DNA of 64,000 nucleotides from CBDBCK01 sp965203345 (GTDB taxonomy: Bacteria > Chloroflexota > Dehalococcoidia > Lucifugimonadales > Lucifugimonadaceae): the NCBI GenBank assembly GCA_965203345.1, contig CBDBCK010000028.1, forward strand, positions 1,054,001 through 1,118,000, read 5' to 3'. Shown one piece after another: positions 43,871 through 52,816 of the stretch; position 1 is the first letter of the stretch, and the number at the start of each line of letters is the position of its first letter. The translations under genes and the position numbers were made by a program. The notes beneath the pieces were generated by a model. That model searched no databases, had not been told where the DNA came from, and saw only the letters and a program-made list of their open reading frames with translations.

Positions 43871-45079
43871 TTATGAGCTATTAGCTCTACCTAGCTTTCT
43901 TGTTTCTTTCATAGCATCTGCCAGAGCCTTTGCTCCTCCCTCAAGAACCCAGTCCTCAACACAGTAAGAAATTCGGAAATTGCCCGGACTTCCGAAGCCC
44001 GCTCCCGGTACAGCCAATGTACGCTTGGGCAACAGGAATTCGTTGATAAAGGCAGTATCGTCGGCGATCGGTGAAGAGGGGAACATGTAGAAAGCACCTT
44101 CCGGTAAAATGCATTCGTATCCGGCGTCTAGCAGGGCATTGTACAGAAAATCTCGCTTACATTTATAGATCTGAATATCTACAGAAACTTTCCGCAGTCG
44201 GGCAACCAGTAGTTGTGCCATGGCAGGGGCGTTCACAAACCCCAGAGTGCGTATAGCAAACGTCGAAGCATCAAATAGCCGAATCTTATCGGGGTCATTT
44301 GGATTGATAGCTAAGTACCCTATCCGCTCACCAGCCAGCCCAAGGTCCTTTGAATAAGATACTGCCGCGACTGTCCTGATATGGAACTTAAAGATGGATG
44401 GACAGGGTTTATCCGTATACTTTATCCGTTTATAAGCTTCATCTGAAACTATGTATATTTCCGTGCCCCATCGTTCTTCCGCGTCTTTCACTACTTCAAC
44501 TACATCGGTGAGCGTTGCCTGTGAATAAACCGTACCTGTCGGATTGTTGGGGGAATTCACGATGATGGCCTTAGTTTTAGGAGAGAGAGCTTTGGCTAGA
44601 GAATCTATGGAAGGCATATAGTCACCGTTGTGTTTGGCAGTTCTGATTTTGCCACCTTGATGGGAAATGTAGAAAATATATTCAGGGAAGTAAGGGGCAA
44701 GTACCACCACCTCGTCATCTTGCTCGAGAATAGCCCTTAGAAATATATTGATGGCTCCTGCAGATCCTGTCGTCATGATGATCTCGTTTTCCGAAAACGG
44801 GAGCCCGTTTTCTTCTGCCAATTCCTCTGCTAACTCGCGTCTGACTGCAGGGAAACCGGAGTTCGGCATGTAACGGTGCAAGCTCGGCTTGTTAGAATCT
44901 GCTAAAGCCCTGAGCTCTTCATTGAACAAGGGCGGTGGTTCTAGTAAAGGGTTGCCCAAGGAAATATCAAAGACGTTTTTCTCCCCATATCTGCGTTTCA
45001 TCTCCAAGCCTTGCTCAAACATCCGTCTTATCCACGAGCTGCTTTTCATCTGTTCAAGCGTCCGTTTGGATATGCTCAA
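43871..45079 (-). CDS. Class I/II pyridoxal-phosphate aminotransferase (aspartate-type)
   Basis: This 402-residue fold-type I enzyme has T-T-G-S-A-G-A-I-N (PLP phosphate), N-S-P-N-N-P-T-G, S-D-E-A-Y and the lysine-containing S-Y-S-K-D-L-G-L-A-G-E-R-I-G-Y. It resembles AspC/alanine/aromatic aminotransferases; donor unknown. Its start overlaps the RDD stop by 4 bp, so the two are translationally coupled downstream of tRNA-Arg. Confidence 0.9.
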   Translation of the reverse strand: MSISKRTLEQMKSSSWIRRMFEQGLEMKRRYGEKNVFDISLGNPLLEPPPLFNEELRALADSNKPSLHRYMPNSGFPAVRRELAEELAEENGLPFSENEIIMTTGSAGAINIFLRAILEQDDEVVVLAPYFPEYIFYISHQGGKIRTAKHNGDYMPSIDSLAKALSPKTKAIIVNSPNNPTGTVYSQATLTDVVEVVKDAEERWGTEIYIVSDEAYKRIKYTDKPCPSIFKFHIRTVAAVSYSKDLGLAGERIGYLAINPNDPDKIRLFDASTFAIRTLGFVNAPAMAQLLVARLRKVSVDIQIYKCKRDFLYNALLDAGYECILPEGAFYMFPSSPIADDTAFINEFLLPKRTLAVPGAGFGSPGNFRISYCVEDWVLEGGAKALADAMKETRKLGRANSS

Positions 45080-45750
45080 AGCAATTCTCCTCTCTGATGG
45101 TTAAATGGCTTATCATCTGGGGTATTTTGCTTATCATTTGGTAATTTATTGTTAGGTATTTTGGGCGCGTATATTTTGCGCAACATGCCTGGGATCCCGG
45201 AATTTGGGTTATGCACCACAAATGTCCCTGATATTTTGTCATGCCAACCTTGCCGCTTCGGGTCAAAGAACATCCATAATATGCCGATACCCAAGGCGGC
45301 GATGCCTACCGCTTTCCCTGCAACTTCGCGAGGTATAGCTAAAGCAACTCCTGGTACGCGTCCTTCTTCGTCTACTACTATTATCCCCGCTGCCCACTTG
45401 CCAGGAGTGCGTCCCCAGAAGCCGGTTGAGAGTATGAAATAGCCGAAGAATATGCCCAAGTCTTGTGGGGCTGCTTGTGGGTGCCATAGAAAATTTCCGA
45501 ATATCTGTTTGGTAGTTATGATGATTGCGTAAAGTATGAAGACGTCAATTACGAATGCGTAAACCCTCAACAAAGGGGTAGCTGTCGTTATCTGGTAGCG
45601 TTGATTGGGTGACGGAGACCGAGTCCCTTGACTTAATTCCGCGGAATTTTTAACAGGTGGTACCCGGTCTCCGTTTCCTATTTGCAGATTTGAAGCAGAG
45701 GATGATTTTTTAGTGGAGCGCCGTTTACGGGCTTTTGATGGTCGGGGCAT
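45076..45750 (-). CDS. RDD family membrane protein
   Basis: About 224 residues. A basic, low-complexity N-terminus (residues 1-55) precedes the RDD domain with several membrane helices: the Arg/Asp pair in L-L-R-V-Y-A-F-V-I-D, G-R-T-P-G-K-W-A-A-G-I, and the closing Q-G-W-H-D-K-I-S-G-T-F-V-V. RDD proteins may be ion or small-molecule transporters; most are uncharacterised. The start at 45750 excludes the apparent upstream codons, which are the tRNA gene. The C-terminal N/D/K/P tail is repetitive. Confidence 0.83.
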   Translation of the reverse strand: MPRPSKARKRRSTKKSSSASNLQIGNGDRVPPVKNSAELSQGTRSPSPNQRYQITTATPLLRVYAFVIDVFILYAIIITTKQIFGNFLWHPQAAPQDLGIFFGYFILSTGFWGRTPGKWAAGIIVVDEEGRVPGVALAIPREVAGKAVGIAALGIGILWMFFDPKRQGWHDKISGTFVVHNPNSGIPGMLRKIYAPKIPNNKLPNDKQNTPDDKPFNHQRGELL

Positions 45751-45825
45751 ATGATTTAGATCAATGATGCTGTGGGAAGTATCAGCCGGAAAGATCGGAG
45801 TTGTATTCAGTATAAATGCTGATGC

Positions 45826-45902
45826 TGGCACCCCTGACAGGACTCGAACCTGCAACATGATGATTAGAAGTCACCTGCTCTATCCGATTGAGCTACAGGG
45901 GT
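45826..45902 (-). tRNA. tRNA-Arg (anticodon UCU)
   Basis: This 77-base tRNA starts ACCCCTG and ends CAGGGGT-G-CCA. The 7-bp acceptor stem pairs fully, the D arm is GCTC...GAGC, the anticodon stem GGTGA/TCATC holds the loop CTTCTAA (anticodon TCT), and the T arm has GCAGG TTCGAGT CCTGT. The CCA is encoded. It reads AGA arginine codons. Upstream on the minus strand lies a plausible TTTCCA-18-TATAAT promoter. Confidence 0.97.
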
Positions 45903-45921
45903 TTGTGTAGCCGCTACTAAA

Positions 45922-45951
45922 ATTATATGGGTGATGTCTTCAAACTGGAAA
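45922..45951 (-). promoter_or_regulatory. Putative tRNA-Arg promoter
   Basis: Read on the minus strand, TATAAT (45922-45927) and TTTCCA (45946-45951) are spaced 18 bp. Transcription would start about 13 bases before the tRNA 5' end, leaving a short leader for RNase P. Confidence 0.55.
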
Positions 45952-46166
45952 GAGGCAAGGCATATGCAAGCTTCAGGCTTTTCATTTCTTGCAATCTAGA
46001 AACTAGGTAAGCTACCCGAGTGCAAGAAGACCCGCAATGTTTTCTTGCAGTACACTGTGATTTCAATCTATGCTTTCTACGAAACAGGTAGAGAGATACT
46101 TTCTGGATGATGCTAACCGTTACCACCAGGTATTGAAAATGAGTGATACTTTTATCCTTGAAATTC

Positions 46167-46211
46167 TAGACTAGTCCTATATAAATATAGGATATATCAT
46201 AGATTAGTCTA
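46167..46211. repeat. Nested inverted repeats
   Basis: An inner perfect palindrome TCCTATAT-AA-ATATAGGA (46175-46192) lies within outer arms TAGACTA (46167-46173) and TAGTCTA (46205-46211). It could be an operator, a transcribed hairpin or a mobile-element scar. Nothing nearby identifies it. Confidence 0.6.
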
Positions 46212-46481
46212 AAACATATCCAGGAAATTTACAGGACATGTCTTGGCTTTCGCCTGAATGTGTTGTATCTTTATTGATGTTGGGACGGAGACAATTCTTG
46301 AATGATGCATTTGAATTGGACGTAAGAGAAACACATAAGGTGAGTATTTTTTAACCTTAAAATCATGTAACACGGCTCTTATTTCGTAGAAATTCAGAGA
46401 GTAATTTAGTCAAGATACGATAAGAAGGTTTACACTACACTGCTTTATAAGGAGGGTGCAGCGCTGATAAAATCTAAGAAG

Positions 46482-46724
46482 ATGCTTACAGTTGAAAGGA
46501 AACTGGGTAAAGGCAAGACCTTGGAAAAAGTGATCCCAGATTATGTCAACCACTTTGGATTAACTGGCGCCGCCGAAAAATTAGGAATAACGAAGCAGAC
46601 ACTTTCTTACTGGATGTTGCGATTTAACATACGCTACCACCATGTGGCTGCATCTCCTGGAGAAACTGTATATATTGAATCTGAAAATGGAAGCAGGGTG
46701 TCAGTAGAATCATACCGTCGATAA
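46482..46724 (+). CDS. Small helix-turn-helix protein
   Basis: An 80-residue protein from ATG 46482 (or 86 from an in-frame CTG at 46464). The core G-L-T-G-A-A-E-K-L-G-I-T-K-Q-T-L-S-Y-W-M (residues 26-45) is a typical Fis/resolvase-like helix-turn-helix. A basic N-terminus and a beta-rich tail follow. The only good ribosome site, AAGGAGGG at 46449-46456, is 7 bases from the CTG but 25 from the ATG, so the CTG start deserves thought. Probably a DNA-binding regulator; target unknown. Confidence 0.75.
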   Translation: MLTVERKLGKGKTLEKVIPDYVNHFGLTGAAEKLGITKQTLSYWMLRFNIRYHHVAASPGETVYIESENGSRVSVESYRR

Positions 46725-46725
46725 T

Positions 46726-46737
46726 TGATAATTATCA
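46726..46737. promoter_or_regulatory. TGATAATTATCA palindrome (metal-regulator-like site)
   Basis: A 12-bp perfect palindrome directly after the HTH gene's stop and about 200 bp before the cytochrome c gene. It resembles half-site patterns of Fur/DtxR-family operators (GATAAT repeats). No matching regulator is in the window, so this is tentative. Confidence 0.3.
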
Positions 46738-46943
46738 TTGCAGTCTTGATAAAGACAGGGTGACACATCGGCGCAACGGTCAGTTCAACTCTTCGCATAT
46801 ACCAAAGTCAGTAACAAACTATCTTTAAATGACTCATGATGATAGACATATATTGACCTACAGGATGATGCCTATTAGAGTGATTAAGGGAAGGGTAAGA
46901 TATCCGAATTGGCGTCTATGTTGTGCTTGTCCTTAGGGAAATT

Positions 46944-47426
46944 TTGCTGTACGGTTCTGAATTCAAAAAAAGAGCTTCATTACTAGCGATATTGCTTTTG
47001 CTTATCGCAGGGTCTTTACTTACAGCTTGTGCAGAACCATTGGTGCCTACCGCCACTCCAATACCGTTTCAACCAACACCTGCTTCAGAGCCTCTAAGCA
47101 TGCAGCCAGGTGGTGTTACGCAACCCACGCCTATACCTCCGGATAGTGCGAACGGACAGGCTTTGTTTATATCGGCGACCTGTAACGGCTGTCATTATGT
47201 TGATAGAGAAGACACTTTGGTGGGGCCTGGGTTACTCGGCATCTTCGCAAGATCTGGAGAGCGAAAAATTGGTTACAGCCCTGAAGAGTACATTGAGGAG
47301 TCTATACGACAACCTAGCGCCTTTCTTGTAGACGGATTTCAAAACCTTATGCCGGCGTTTTCTGCGGTACAATTATCCTCTTCAGACGTTGCTGACTTGA
47401 CCGCTTATTTAGAAACTCTCCAATAA
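46944..47426 (+). CDS. Class I cytochrome c lipoprotein
   Basis: About 160 residues. A hydrophobic signal segment ends in the lipobox L-T-A-C, predicting a lipid-anchored extracytoplasmic protein. A Pro/Thr-rich linker leads to a small cytochrome c domain with haem motif C-N-G-C-H and a distal Met in L-M-P-A-F. It probably carries electrons at the outer face of the membrane. I prefer the TTG at 46944 (AGGGA 4-5 bases upstream); a GTG at 46923 is the longer option. Confidence 0.88.
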   Translation: MLYGSEFKKRASLLAILLLLIAGSLLTACAEPLVPTATPIPFQPTPASEPLSMQPGGVTQPTPIPPDSANGQALFISATCNGCHYVDREDTLVGPGLLGIFARSGERKIGYSPEEYIEESIRQPSAFLVDGFQNLMPAFSAVQLSSSDVADLTAYLETLQ

Positions 47427-47514
47427 CCCCCAAATAAAAGCGAATTACACCGAAGGTACTAGCTGATCCTCAGCCGAATCTAAATAGAGCTGCAGTTTTG
47501 CCAGAAAAATTCTT

Positions 47515-48327
47515 TCAGAGCTTGGGAATTTCTGTTTGCTTTCCACTTCTGACAATGACAGCGGCTAAGTATCCTGCCGAATGTCCTGCGTCTATGTTCA
47601 CCACGCAAAGGCCCTGTGAGCAAGAGTTCAGCATCGTGAGCAAGGCAGCAGTTCCGCCTAGACTGGTACCGTAACCTTGGCTTGTCGGTACGCCTATTAC
47701 AGGACAAGCCACTAAGCCTGCTATTACTCCTGGTAGTGCCCCTTCCATGCCGGCGACCGCAACGATTACTCTAGCGCTCCTGAGTTTGTGGACGCGGGAT
47801 AAAAGTCGATGAAGTCCTGCAACCCCAACGTCGGTTATTTTCTCCACCTCGCAACCCATCAGTGTGGAGGTCAGTGCGGCTTCTTCTACAATTGCCGCGT
47901 CAGACGTACCGGCTGACACTATCTTCACACCCTTGATATTTGCGGGTGCCTCGGATCGTCTGTCTGCCCAAATCATCCGCGCTAAAGGGGAGTACTGAGC
48001 TTCACGCACGGTAGCGCGCACAGACTTAAACGTTGACTCGTTTGCCCTCGTAATGATGGCCAATTCTGAACGAGCCAGTAGTTTTTCTGTGATTTTCGTT
48101 ACCTGCTCAGGAGTTTTGCCTTCACCATAAACCACTTCGGGAACGCCCTTGCGGCTCATCCGCTGGTGATCCAACACAGCGAAACCTATATCCTCTTCAA
48201 AAGTCTGTTCTATAGCTCTGGTTGCTTCTTCAGGCTTTATCAAGCCGGAAGCTACTTGTTCCATCAGTTCTCTCAGGCGATTAGGCGGACTGTCTCCAAT
48301 TTGGGAAAGGCCGGGAAAGTGTGCCAT
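47515..48327 (-). CDS. larB: Nickel pincer cofactor biosynthesis protein LarB
   Basis: This 270-residue protein has an N-terminal helical part and a C-terminal PurE-like domain with V-S-A-G-T-S-D-A-A and G-M-E-G-A-L-P-G-V-I-A-G-L then V-I-G-V-P-T-S-x-G-Y-G-T-S. LarB carboxylates the pyridinium ring of nicotinic acid adenine dinucleotide in making the nickel-pincer cofactor. It has a good AGGAGG ribosome site. LarC, LarE and lactate racemase are not in the window, so it is orphaned locally. It is divergent from dnaN. Confidence 0.9.
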   Translation of the reverse strand: MAHFPGLSQIGDSPPNRLRELMEQVASGLIKPEEATRAIEQTFEEDIGFAVLDHQRMSRKGVPEVVYGEGKTPEQVTKITEKLLARSELAIITRANESTFKSVRATVREAQYSPLARMIWADRRSEAPANIKGVKIVSAGTSDAAIVEEAALTSTLMGCEVEKITDVGVAGLHRLLSRVHKLRSARVIVAVAGMEGALPGVIAGLVACPVIGVPTSQGYGTSLGGTAALLTMLNSCSQGLCVVNIDAGHSAGYLAAVIVRSGKQTEIPKL

Positions 48328-48540
48328 GTATAAATTCCTCCTGTATATATGAGTCGTTCATTGCATAGAACATAAGCGACAATCTGACGAAACCTTGCAC
48401 AATTTACATTAGCACCGAGCGAGATTGAGTTCATGCCCTCTGCCATCTTGCGATACACAGCCCCATGTTGCGCCGATGGCATAAATACACATATACTTTA
48501 TCTTCAGTTACACTATGTGCAACATGCAGGAGAAACGTTG

Positions 48541-49674
48541 ATGGCCATAAGCTGTTTACAGGAAAATTTAAGCAAGGCTCTTGGAGTAGTCTCTAGGGCA
48601 TCCGATTCAGCTTCAACTGATCCCAAGACGATGTACGTTTTGCTGCAAGAGGATGGAGGGAGACTCAAACTTGCCGCCACGAACCTGGAGATAGCCATCA
48701 GCACATGGGTAGGTGCTCGTATAGATGGAACACCTACCTTGGCTGTGCCAGCGAGGCTGTTTCATGACTTCGTTAGCAACCTTTCTGGTGCCGGTGAGCA
48801 AGTCGAGATTGCAATTGAGGAAGGCTCTACGACCATGAACATAACCTGTGGTAGCTCGTCCGCCGAATTCAGTGGACTGCCTGCCGAAGACTTCCCACTT
48901 ATACCGTCAGTTTCTGCTGATGCTAGCATTACATTTGACGCGCAGAATTTTAAACAGGCGATAGATCGAGTCCTGCCAGCCGTATCAGAAGAGAAGTCCC
49001 GTCCTGTATTGACTGGAGTCAAAGTGGACACGTCAGGCCAAAACGCAATTGTAGCCGCTGCAGATGGATTTCGCCTCTCGGTCGAAAACTTCTCTATGTC
49101 TAACCCTTCCTCACACGACATATCCCTTGTCATACCTGGAAAAACTCTCGGAGAAACGACCAGGCTGATAGGACCCGACATAAGCGAAGTAGAGTTTACG
49201 GTAACTGAAAATGGTTCGCAAGCACTTTTCAAGATAGGAGATATTGAGATAGTAACCCAGCTTGTGCAGGGTGAATATCCCGACTATGAGAAACTTCTGC
49301 CGAAGAGTTTTGAAAGACGGTGTATTGTAGATGTAGGGGACTTCAGGCGCGCAATTGACTCTGCTTCAGTGTTCGCACGCGAAGGCAACCAGATAATCAG
49401 GCTCATATCGTCCTCCGGAGAGGATGGGGATTCCCTTAGAGTAACGGCGCGAGCAGATCAGATGGGTGAAGGCAGTATAGAGATTCCAGCTAAGATTGAA
49501 GGCGATAGCGGAAGGATAGCCTTCAACTGGCGTTATTTGCAGGACACTATGAAGAGTGACGAGGAAGGGGTCTTGTATATAGAAACTTCTTCTTCGTCTA
49601 GCCCCGGCTTATTCAGAATGGAGGACAGAGAACGCTGCTCTCACGTCATCATGCCGATGTACGTCCAGTGGTGA
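48541..49674 (+). CDS. dnaN: DNA polymerase III beta subunit (sliding clamp)
   Basis: About 377 residues with three repeated clamp domains: residues 1-118, 125-245 and 250-377. Typical blocks are L-A-A-T-N-L-E-I-A (domain 1), F-K-Q-A-I-D-R-V-L-P-A-V-S-E-E-K-S-R-P-V-L-T-G-V (domain 2), and the C-terminal H-V-I-M-P-M. It encircles DNA and tethers the replicative polymerase. I start at ATG 48541, with AGGAG 11 bases upstream. dnaA is not adjacent, so this is not the usual dnaA-dnaN origin arrangement within the window. Confidence 0.95.
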   Translation: MAISCLQENLSKALGVVSRASDSASTDPKTMYVLLQEDGGRLKLAATNLEIAISTWVGARIDGTPTLAVPARLFHDFVSNLSGAGEQVEIAIEEGSTTMNITCGSSSAEFSGLPAEDFPLIPSVSADASITFDAQNFKQAIDRVLPAVSEEKSRPVLTGVKVDTSGQNAIVAAADGFRLSVENFSMSNPSSHDISLVIPGKTLGETTRLIGPDISEVEFTVTENGSQALFKIGDIEIVTQLVQGEYPDYEKLLPKSFERRCIVDVGDFRRAIDSASVFAREGNQIIRLISSSGEDGDSLRVTARADQMGEGSIEIPAKIEGDSGRIAFNWRYLQDTMKSDEEGVLYIETSSSSSPGLFRMEDRERCSHVIMPMYVQW

Positions 49675-49825
49675 GTTAAAAGAGGTCACCTGACAAGCTG
49701 GTTGATGGCGTAACAATATAAAAACCAAGAGAGTTTTACAAGTAGGGTGTTGTTTGTTGACCTTACCATGAATCAGCCATTGACTTGTGTCCGCTCCCTA
49801 AAGAAAGCCTTTAGAGAGTTTCAGA

Positions 49826-49864
49826 TTAGTAAGTACAGGAGATGTATCCTTAGTAAGTGCAGGA
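49826..49864. repeat. Direct repeat of 15 bp at 24-bp spacing
   Basis: TTAGTAAGTACAGGA (from 49826) recurs as TTAGTAAGTGCAGGA (from 49850). It lies in the gap between dnaN and the NfeD-family gene. Possibly a regulatory element or slippage; unproven. Confidence 0.6.
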
Positions 49865-49923
49865 TAGATACTGCAGATAATACCTTAAGTTGAAAGTTAA
49901 GCGGCTGGCTTCCGAGCGCTGTT

Positions 49924-51387
49924 ATGTTGTTAGAGAAACAAAGACAACAGAAATTTAGACTCCCAGTTTGCGCACTACGGCTACGAAAGAGACTTACTGA
50001 TACGGTGAATAAACCCTTATCACACATAGGTTGGCGGGCTCTTCGTTTAGTACTGCCAGCGGCTATGATTACCCTTGGATTATTCCTTCTCCAATCTCCT
50101 GAGACCTCTGCACAGCCTAACCACAAGACAGCTTCACTGTTTGTACTTGACGGTAATATAGACCGAGTTTCTGAGAGATATCTCCAGCGTTCTATAGCTG
50201 CTGCCAATGAACGGAATGACGTCCTTATAATTATCAGAATTGATACACCAGGTGGCCTGCTTGACTCTACTCGCAAGATGGTTGAGGATATATTCATGTC
50301 AGACGTGCCTGTCGTCACATATGTGGGGCCATCGGGAGCGCAAGCAGGGAGTGCTGGAGCGTTCATCGGAGCAGCTGGAGCATTCCTCGGCATGGCTCCT
50401 GCTACTAATATAGGAGCTTCCTCGCCCGTCGCTTCAGGTGGTCAGGATATCGGTGATACATTGGAAGCCAAGGTAACTGAGGACGCTGCTGCTTTCATTC
50501 GTAGCATAGCGGAGAAGCGTGGAAGAGATCCTGATGTCTTTGCTTCAATGGTGTACGAATCCAAGGCGTTCTCCGCGCAAGAGGCTGTAGAACAAGGGGC
50601 AGCAGACGGCGTTTTTGAGAACCTGGAGGAGATGGTGTTTGCACTGGATGAGAAGGTTCTTGACACAGCATCCGGTCCCGTCAAAGTAATCACGGCCGAT
50701 CTGTTATTGACCGAGCACTCTCCTTCAGCGTTTGAAAGGTTGCTGGCCTTGATAGCCGATCCTAATATAGCTTTCCTGCTAGTTTCACTAGGCGGTCTGG
50801 CGTTAACTATAGAGATATTCAACTTCGGTTCTTGGATACCGGGGGTATTGGGCATAGGTCTGCTAGCAGTCGGCTTTGCAGGAGTAGGTCTGTTACCTTT
50901 TCATTGGGCGGGTGTCGCTCTTCTGGGTTTTGCGATAGTTCTCTTCATTGCTGAAGCTGCAGCTCCTGGCATAGGTTTTTTTGGGGCAACAGGTGCAGTA
51001 GCTCTAATACTGGGTGGGCTCTTTCTCTTTGGTTTTTTCGGAGTGCCCGGTAGTTTTGATGCACCAATAAGAGTTAACAGATGGTTACTTATAAGCATCG
51101 GCATAATTGTGGGGTTATTTGTGCTATGGATAGGCAGGGAAGCCCGCAAATCCATCAGTGGAGAATCTTATGTAAGTCCGTCCGCTTCTTTGGAAGGGAA
51201 AATAGGTGTAGTATCCTTACGTCTTCACCCTATGGGACAGCTGTTTCTGGAAGGTGAGGAATGGACTGCAGAACTTTTAGGATCCCCATCGGCAGAGGTT
51301 GGAGAGAAGGTCCGAGTGGAAAAAGTAGAGGGTCTCAAGTTGTTCGTGCAAGCTTTGGATAAGACAAACCCTCTAAACAGCGACTGA
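49924..51387 (+). CDS. NfeD family membrane serine protease (ClpP-like)
   Basis: This 487-residue protein has a signal/anchor helix (about residues 45-63), a ClpP-class serine protease domain, four membrane helices (about residues 270-410) and a C-terminal OB-fold NfeD domain. The catalytic Ser lies in the A-Q-A-G-S-A-G-A-F block and the Lys in Y-E-S-K-A-F-S. Such NfeD1b proteases are usually paired with an SPFH/stomatin gene, which follows here. It may cleave membrane proteins; target unknown. The ribosome site is weak. Confidence 0.9.
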   Translation: MLLEKQRQQKFRLPVCALRLRKRLTDTVNKPLSHIGWRALRLVLPAAMITLGLFLLQSPETSAQPNHKTASLFVLDGNIDRVSERYLQRSIAAANERNDVLIIIRIDTPGGLLDSTRKMVEDIFMSDVPVVTYVGPSGAQAGSAGAFIGAAGAFLGMAPATNIGASSPVASGGQDIGDTLEAKVTEDAAAFIRSIAEKRGRDPDVFASMVYESKAFSAQEAVEQGAADGVFENLEEMVFALDEKVLDTASGPVKVITADLLLTEHSPSAFERLLALIADPNIAFLLVSLGGLALTIEIFNFGSWIPGVLGIGLLAVGFAGVGLLPFHWAGVALLGFAIVLFIAEAAAPGIGFFGATGAVALILGGLFLFGFFGVPGSFDAPIRVNRWLLISIGIIVGLFVLWIGREARKSISGESYVSPSASLEGKIGVVSLRLHPMGQLFLEGEEWTAELLGSPSAEVGEKVRVEKVEGLKLFVQALDKTNPLNSD

Positions 51388-51480
51388 TGCGTGACACCTC
51401 ATGTAACATTATCACTAATGGGTATAAAATGAATCGTAGATTACGAATTACAAAATGACCAATATTCATAAGGAGAAGTG

Positions 51481-52365
51481 ATGGCGCTTATAAACTTTAT
51501 TCGTGACTACGAACGCATAGCTCGATTCAGGCTGGGCCGATATGAAGGGATGAAAGGCCCTGGTGTTGTTTTTGCTATACCCATACTGCATGCTACAAGA
51601 AAGATAGACACGCGTACCACGGTGCTTGATATACCTCGACAAACCAACATCACTAAAGACAATGCCTCGATAGATATAGACTTTCTGGTTTATATGCGAG
51701 TGGATATTAATAACGCAAGCAAAGCTGTTTTGGAGGTGGAAGATTATACGGCAGCGGTTGTAGGTCTTGCTACTACTACCCTTAGGGCAGTTATAGGGGA
51801 GATGGATCTAGATGAGGTACTGTCTGAAAGGGAACGTATAAACGAGGCGATACGAACGCGCTTAGACAGAGAAACTGAACGTTGGGGGATAAAGGTTACG
51901 AATGTTGAAATAAGAGAAGTGGAGCCGCCAACTGAGATTCAAGATGCCATGAATCGACAGATGTCGGCTGAACGCGTCCGCCGTGCGGTGGTACTTGAAG
52001 CGCAGGGTACCCGTGAAGCTGATATAACCGTCGCAGAAGGTAGCAAGCAGGCAGAGATTTTAAAGGCTGAAGGTGAAAGGCAGGGAGAGATACTGAAAGC
52101 TGAAGGTGAAAGACAGGCCGCTATTTTACGAGCTCAAGGGTTCGGTACAGCTTTAGATACTATTTTTCAGGTAGCGAAAGGTGTAGACACTAATACAATG
52201 GCACTTCAGTATGCTGAAGTTTTGAAAAGCCTAGGAGCTGGAGAGTCCACGAAGTTCATAATTCCTATGGAATTTGCTAATCTCACTTCTGCTATAGGAG
52301 GTTTTGTAGGCTCTAAAGATGAAGACAAACCAGCGCCTACCACCTCCAAATCTTCCAGAAGCTGA
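51481..52365 (+). CDS. SPFH/band 7 (slipin/stomatin) protein
   Basis: About 294 residues with an N-terminal hydrophobic/amphipathic segment, the SPFH domain, and a long charged coiled-coil with repeated A-E-G-E-R-Q-x-x-I-L-K units (about residues 195-225). It ends in a Ser/Lys/Pro-rich tail. Stomatins scaffold membrane microdomains and are cut by NfeD partners; here the pair is adjacent, 90 bp apart. ATG 51481 has AGGAGA just upstream. Confidence 0.92.
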   Translation: MALINFIRDYERIARFRLGRYEGMKGPGVVFAIPILHATRKIDTRTTVLDIPRQTNITKDNASIDIDFLVYMRVDINNASKAVLEVEDYTAAVVGLATTTLRAVIGEMDLDEVLSERERINEAIRTRLDRETERWGIKVTNVEIREVEPPTEIQDAMNRQMSAERVRRAVVLEAQGTREADITVAEGSKQAEILKAEGERQGEILKAEGERQAAILRAQGFGTALDTIFQVAKGVDTNTMALQYAEVLKSLGAGESTKFIIPMEFANLTSAIGGFVGSKDEDKPAPTTSKSSRS

Positions 52366-52816
52366 GGGGGCACTGGAACGTCTTAGTCTTAACCTGTTTT
52401 ATTGCTATTGGCTCTGTGACACCCAGATGATGGGTGAGTATATTAGATAAAACGAATCTAGTCTAACTGTTTCTTATATTTGGTAATTGTTTACACGTGC
52501 AGTTAGTCTAGTGGTATGAAGCTTTAAGAGCTCCTCTCCTTGGTGTTTTACAGCTAAAACGATCGACTCATTCTAGAATATTTTCTGAAAATTCAAACAC
52601 TCCTAAGTATTCAGGTGTCATAGACCGCTTAACAAATCCTCCAAGTTTGTGATGTCGTATCCTTTTTTCTTCTCCTGATGAATCTCCTCTGATATTTCCA
52701 ATCACTGAGCCTAGAGGCTTATCTGGCCAATAAAAACGACACACTCTTTATCCTAAGGAACAAAATTCGCGTGCTCGAATAATTCCAGAACACACCAGAC
52801 AAAATCCGCTTTGGCA

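Larger units (their letters stand above)
45903..46463. other. Gene-poor region upstream of the small HTH gene
   Basis: About 560 bp with the tRNA promoter at one end and a nested inverted repeat at 46167-46211. A 67-codon minus-strand frame (45923-46126) has no features and I do not call it. I see no ribosome sites, RNA signatures or other genes. Confidence 0.6.

Noticed and set aside
45923..46126. 67-codon minus-strand ORF upstream of the tRNA
   Set aside because: No features, and it overlaps the tRNA promoter.
49768..49893. 41-residue plus-strand ORF between dnaN and the NfeD gene, Cys-containing
   Set aside because: No Shine-Dalgarno, and it overlaps the direct repeats; not enough to support a gene.
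52500..52540. tRNA-like AGTCTAGTGGTA string
   Set aside because: No acceptor stem, anticodon arm or T arm can be formed around it.
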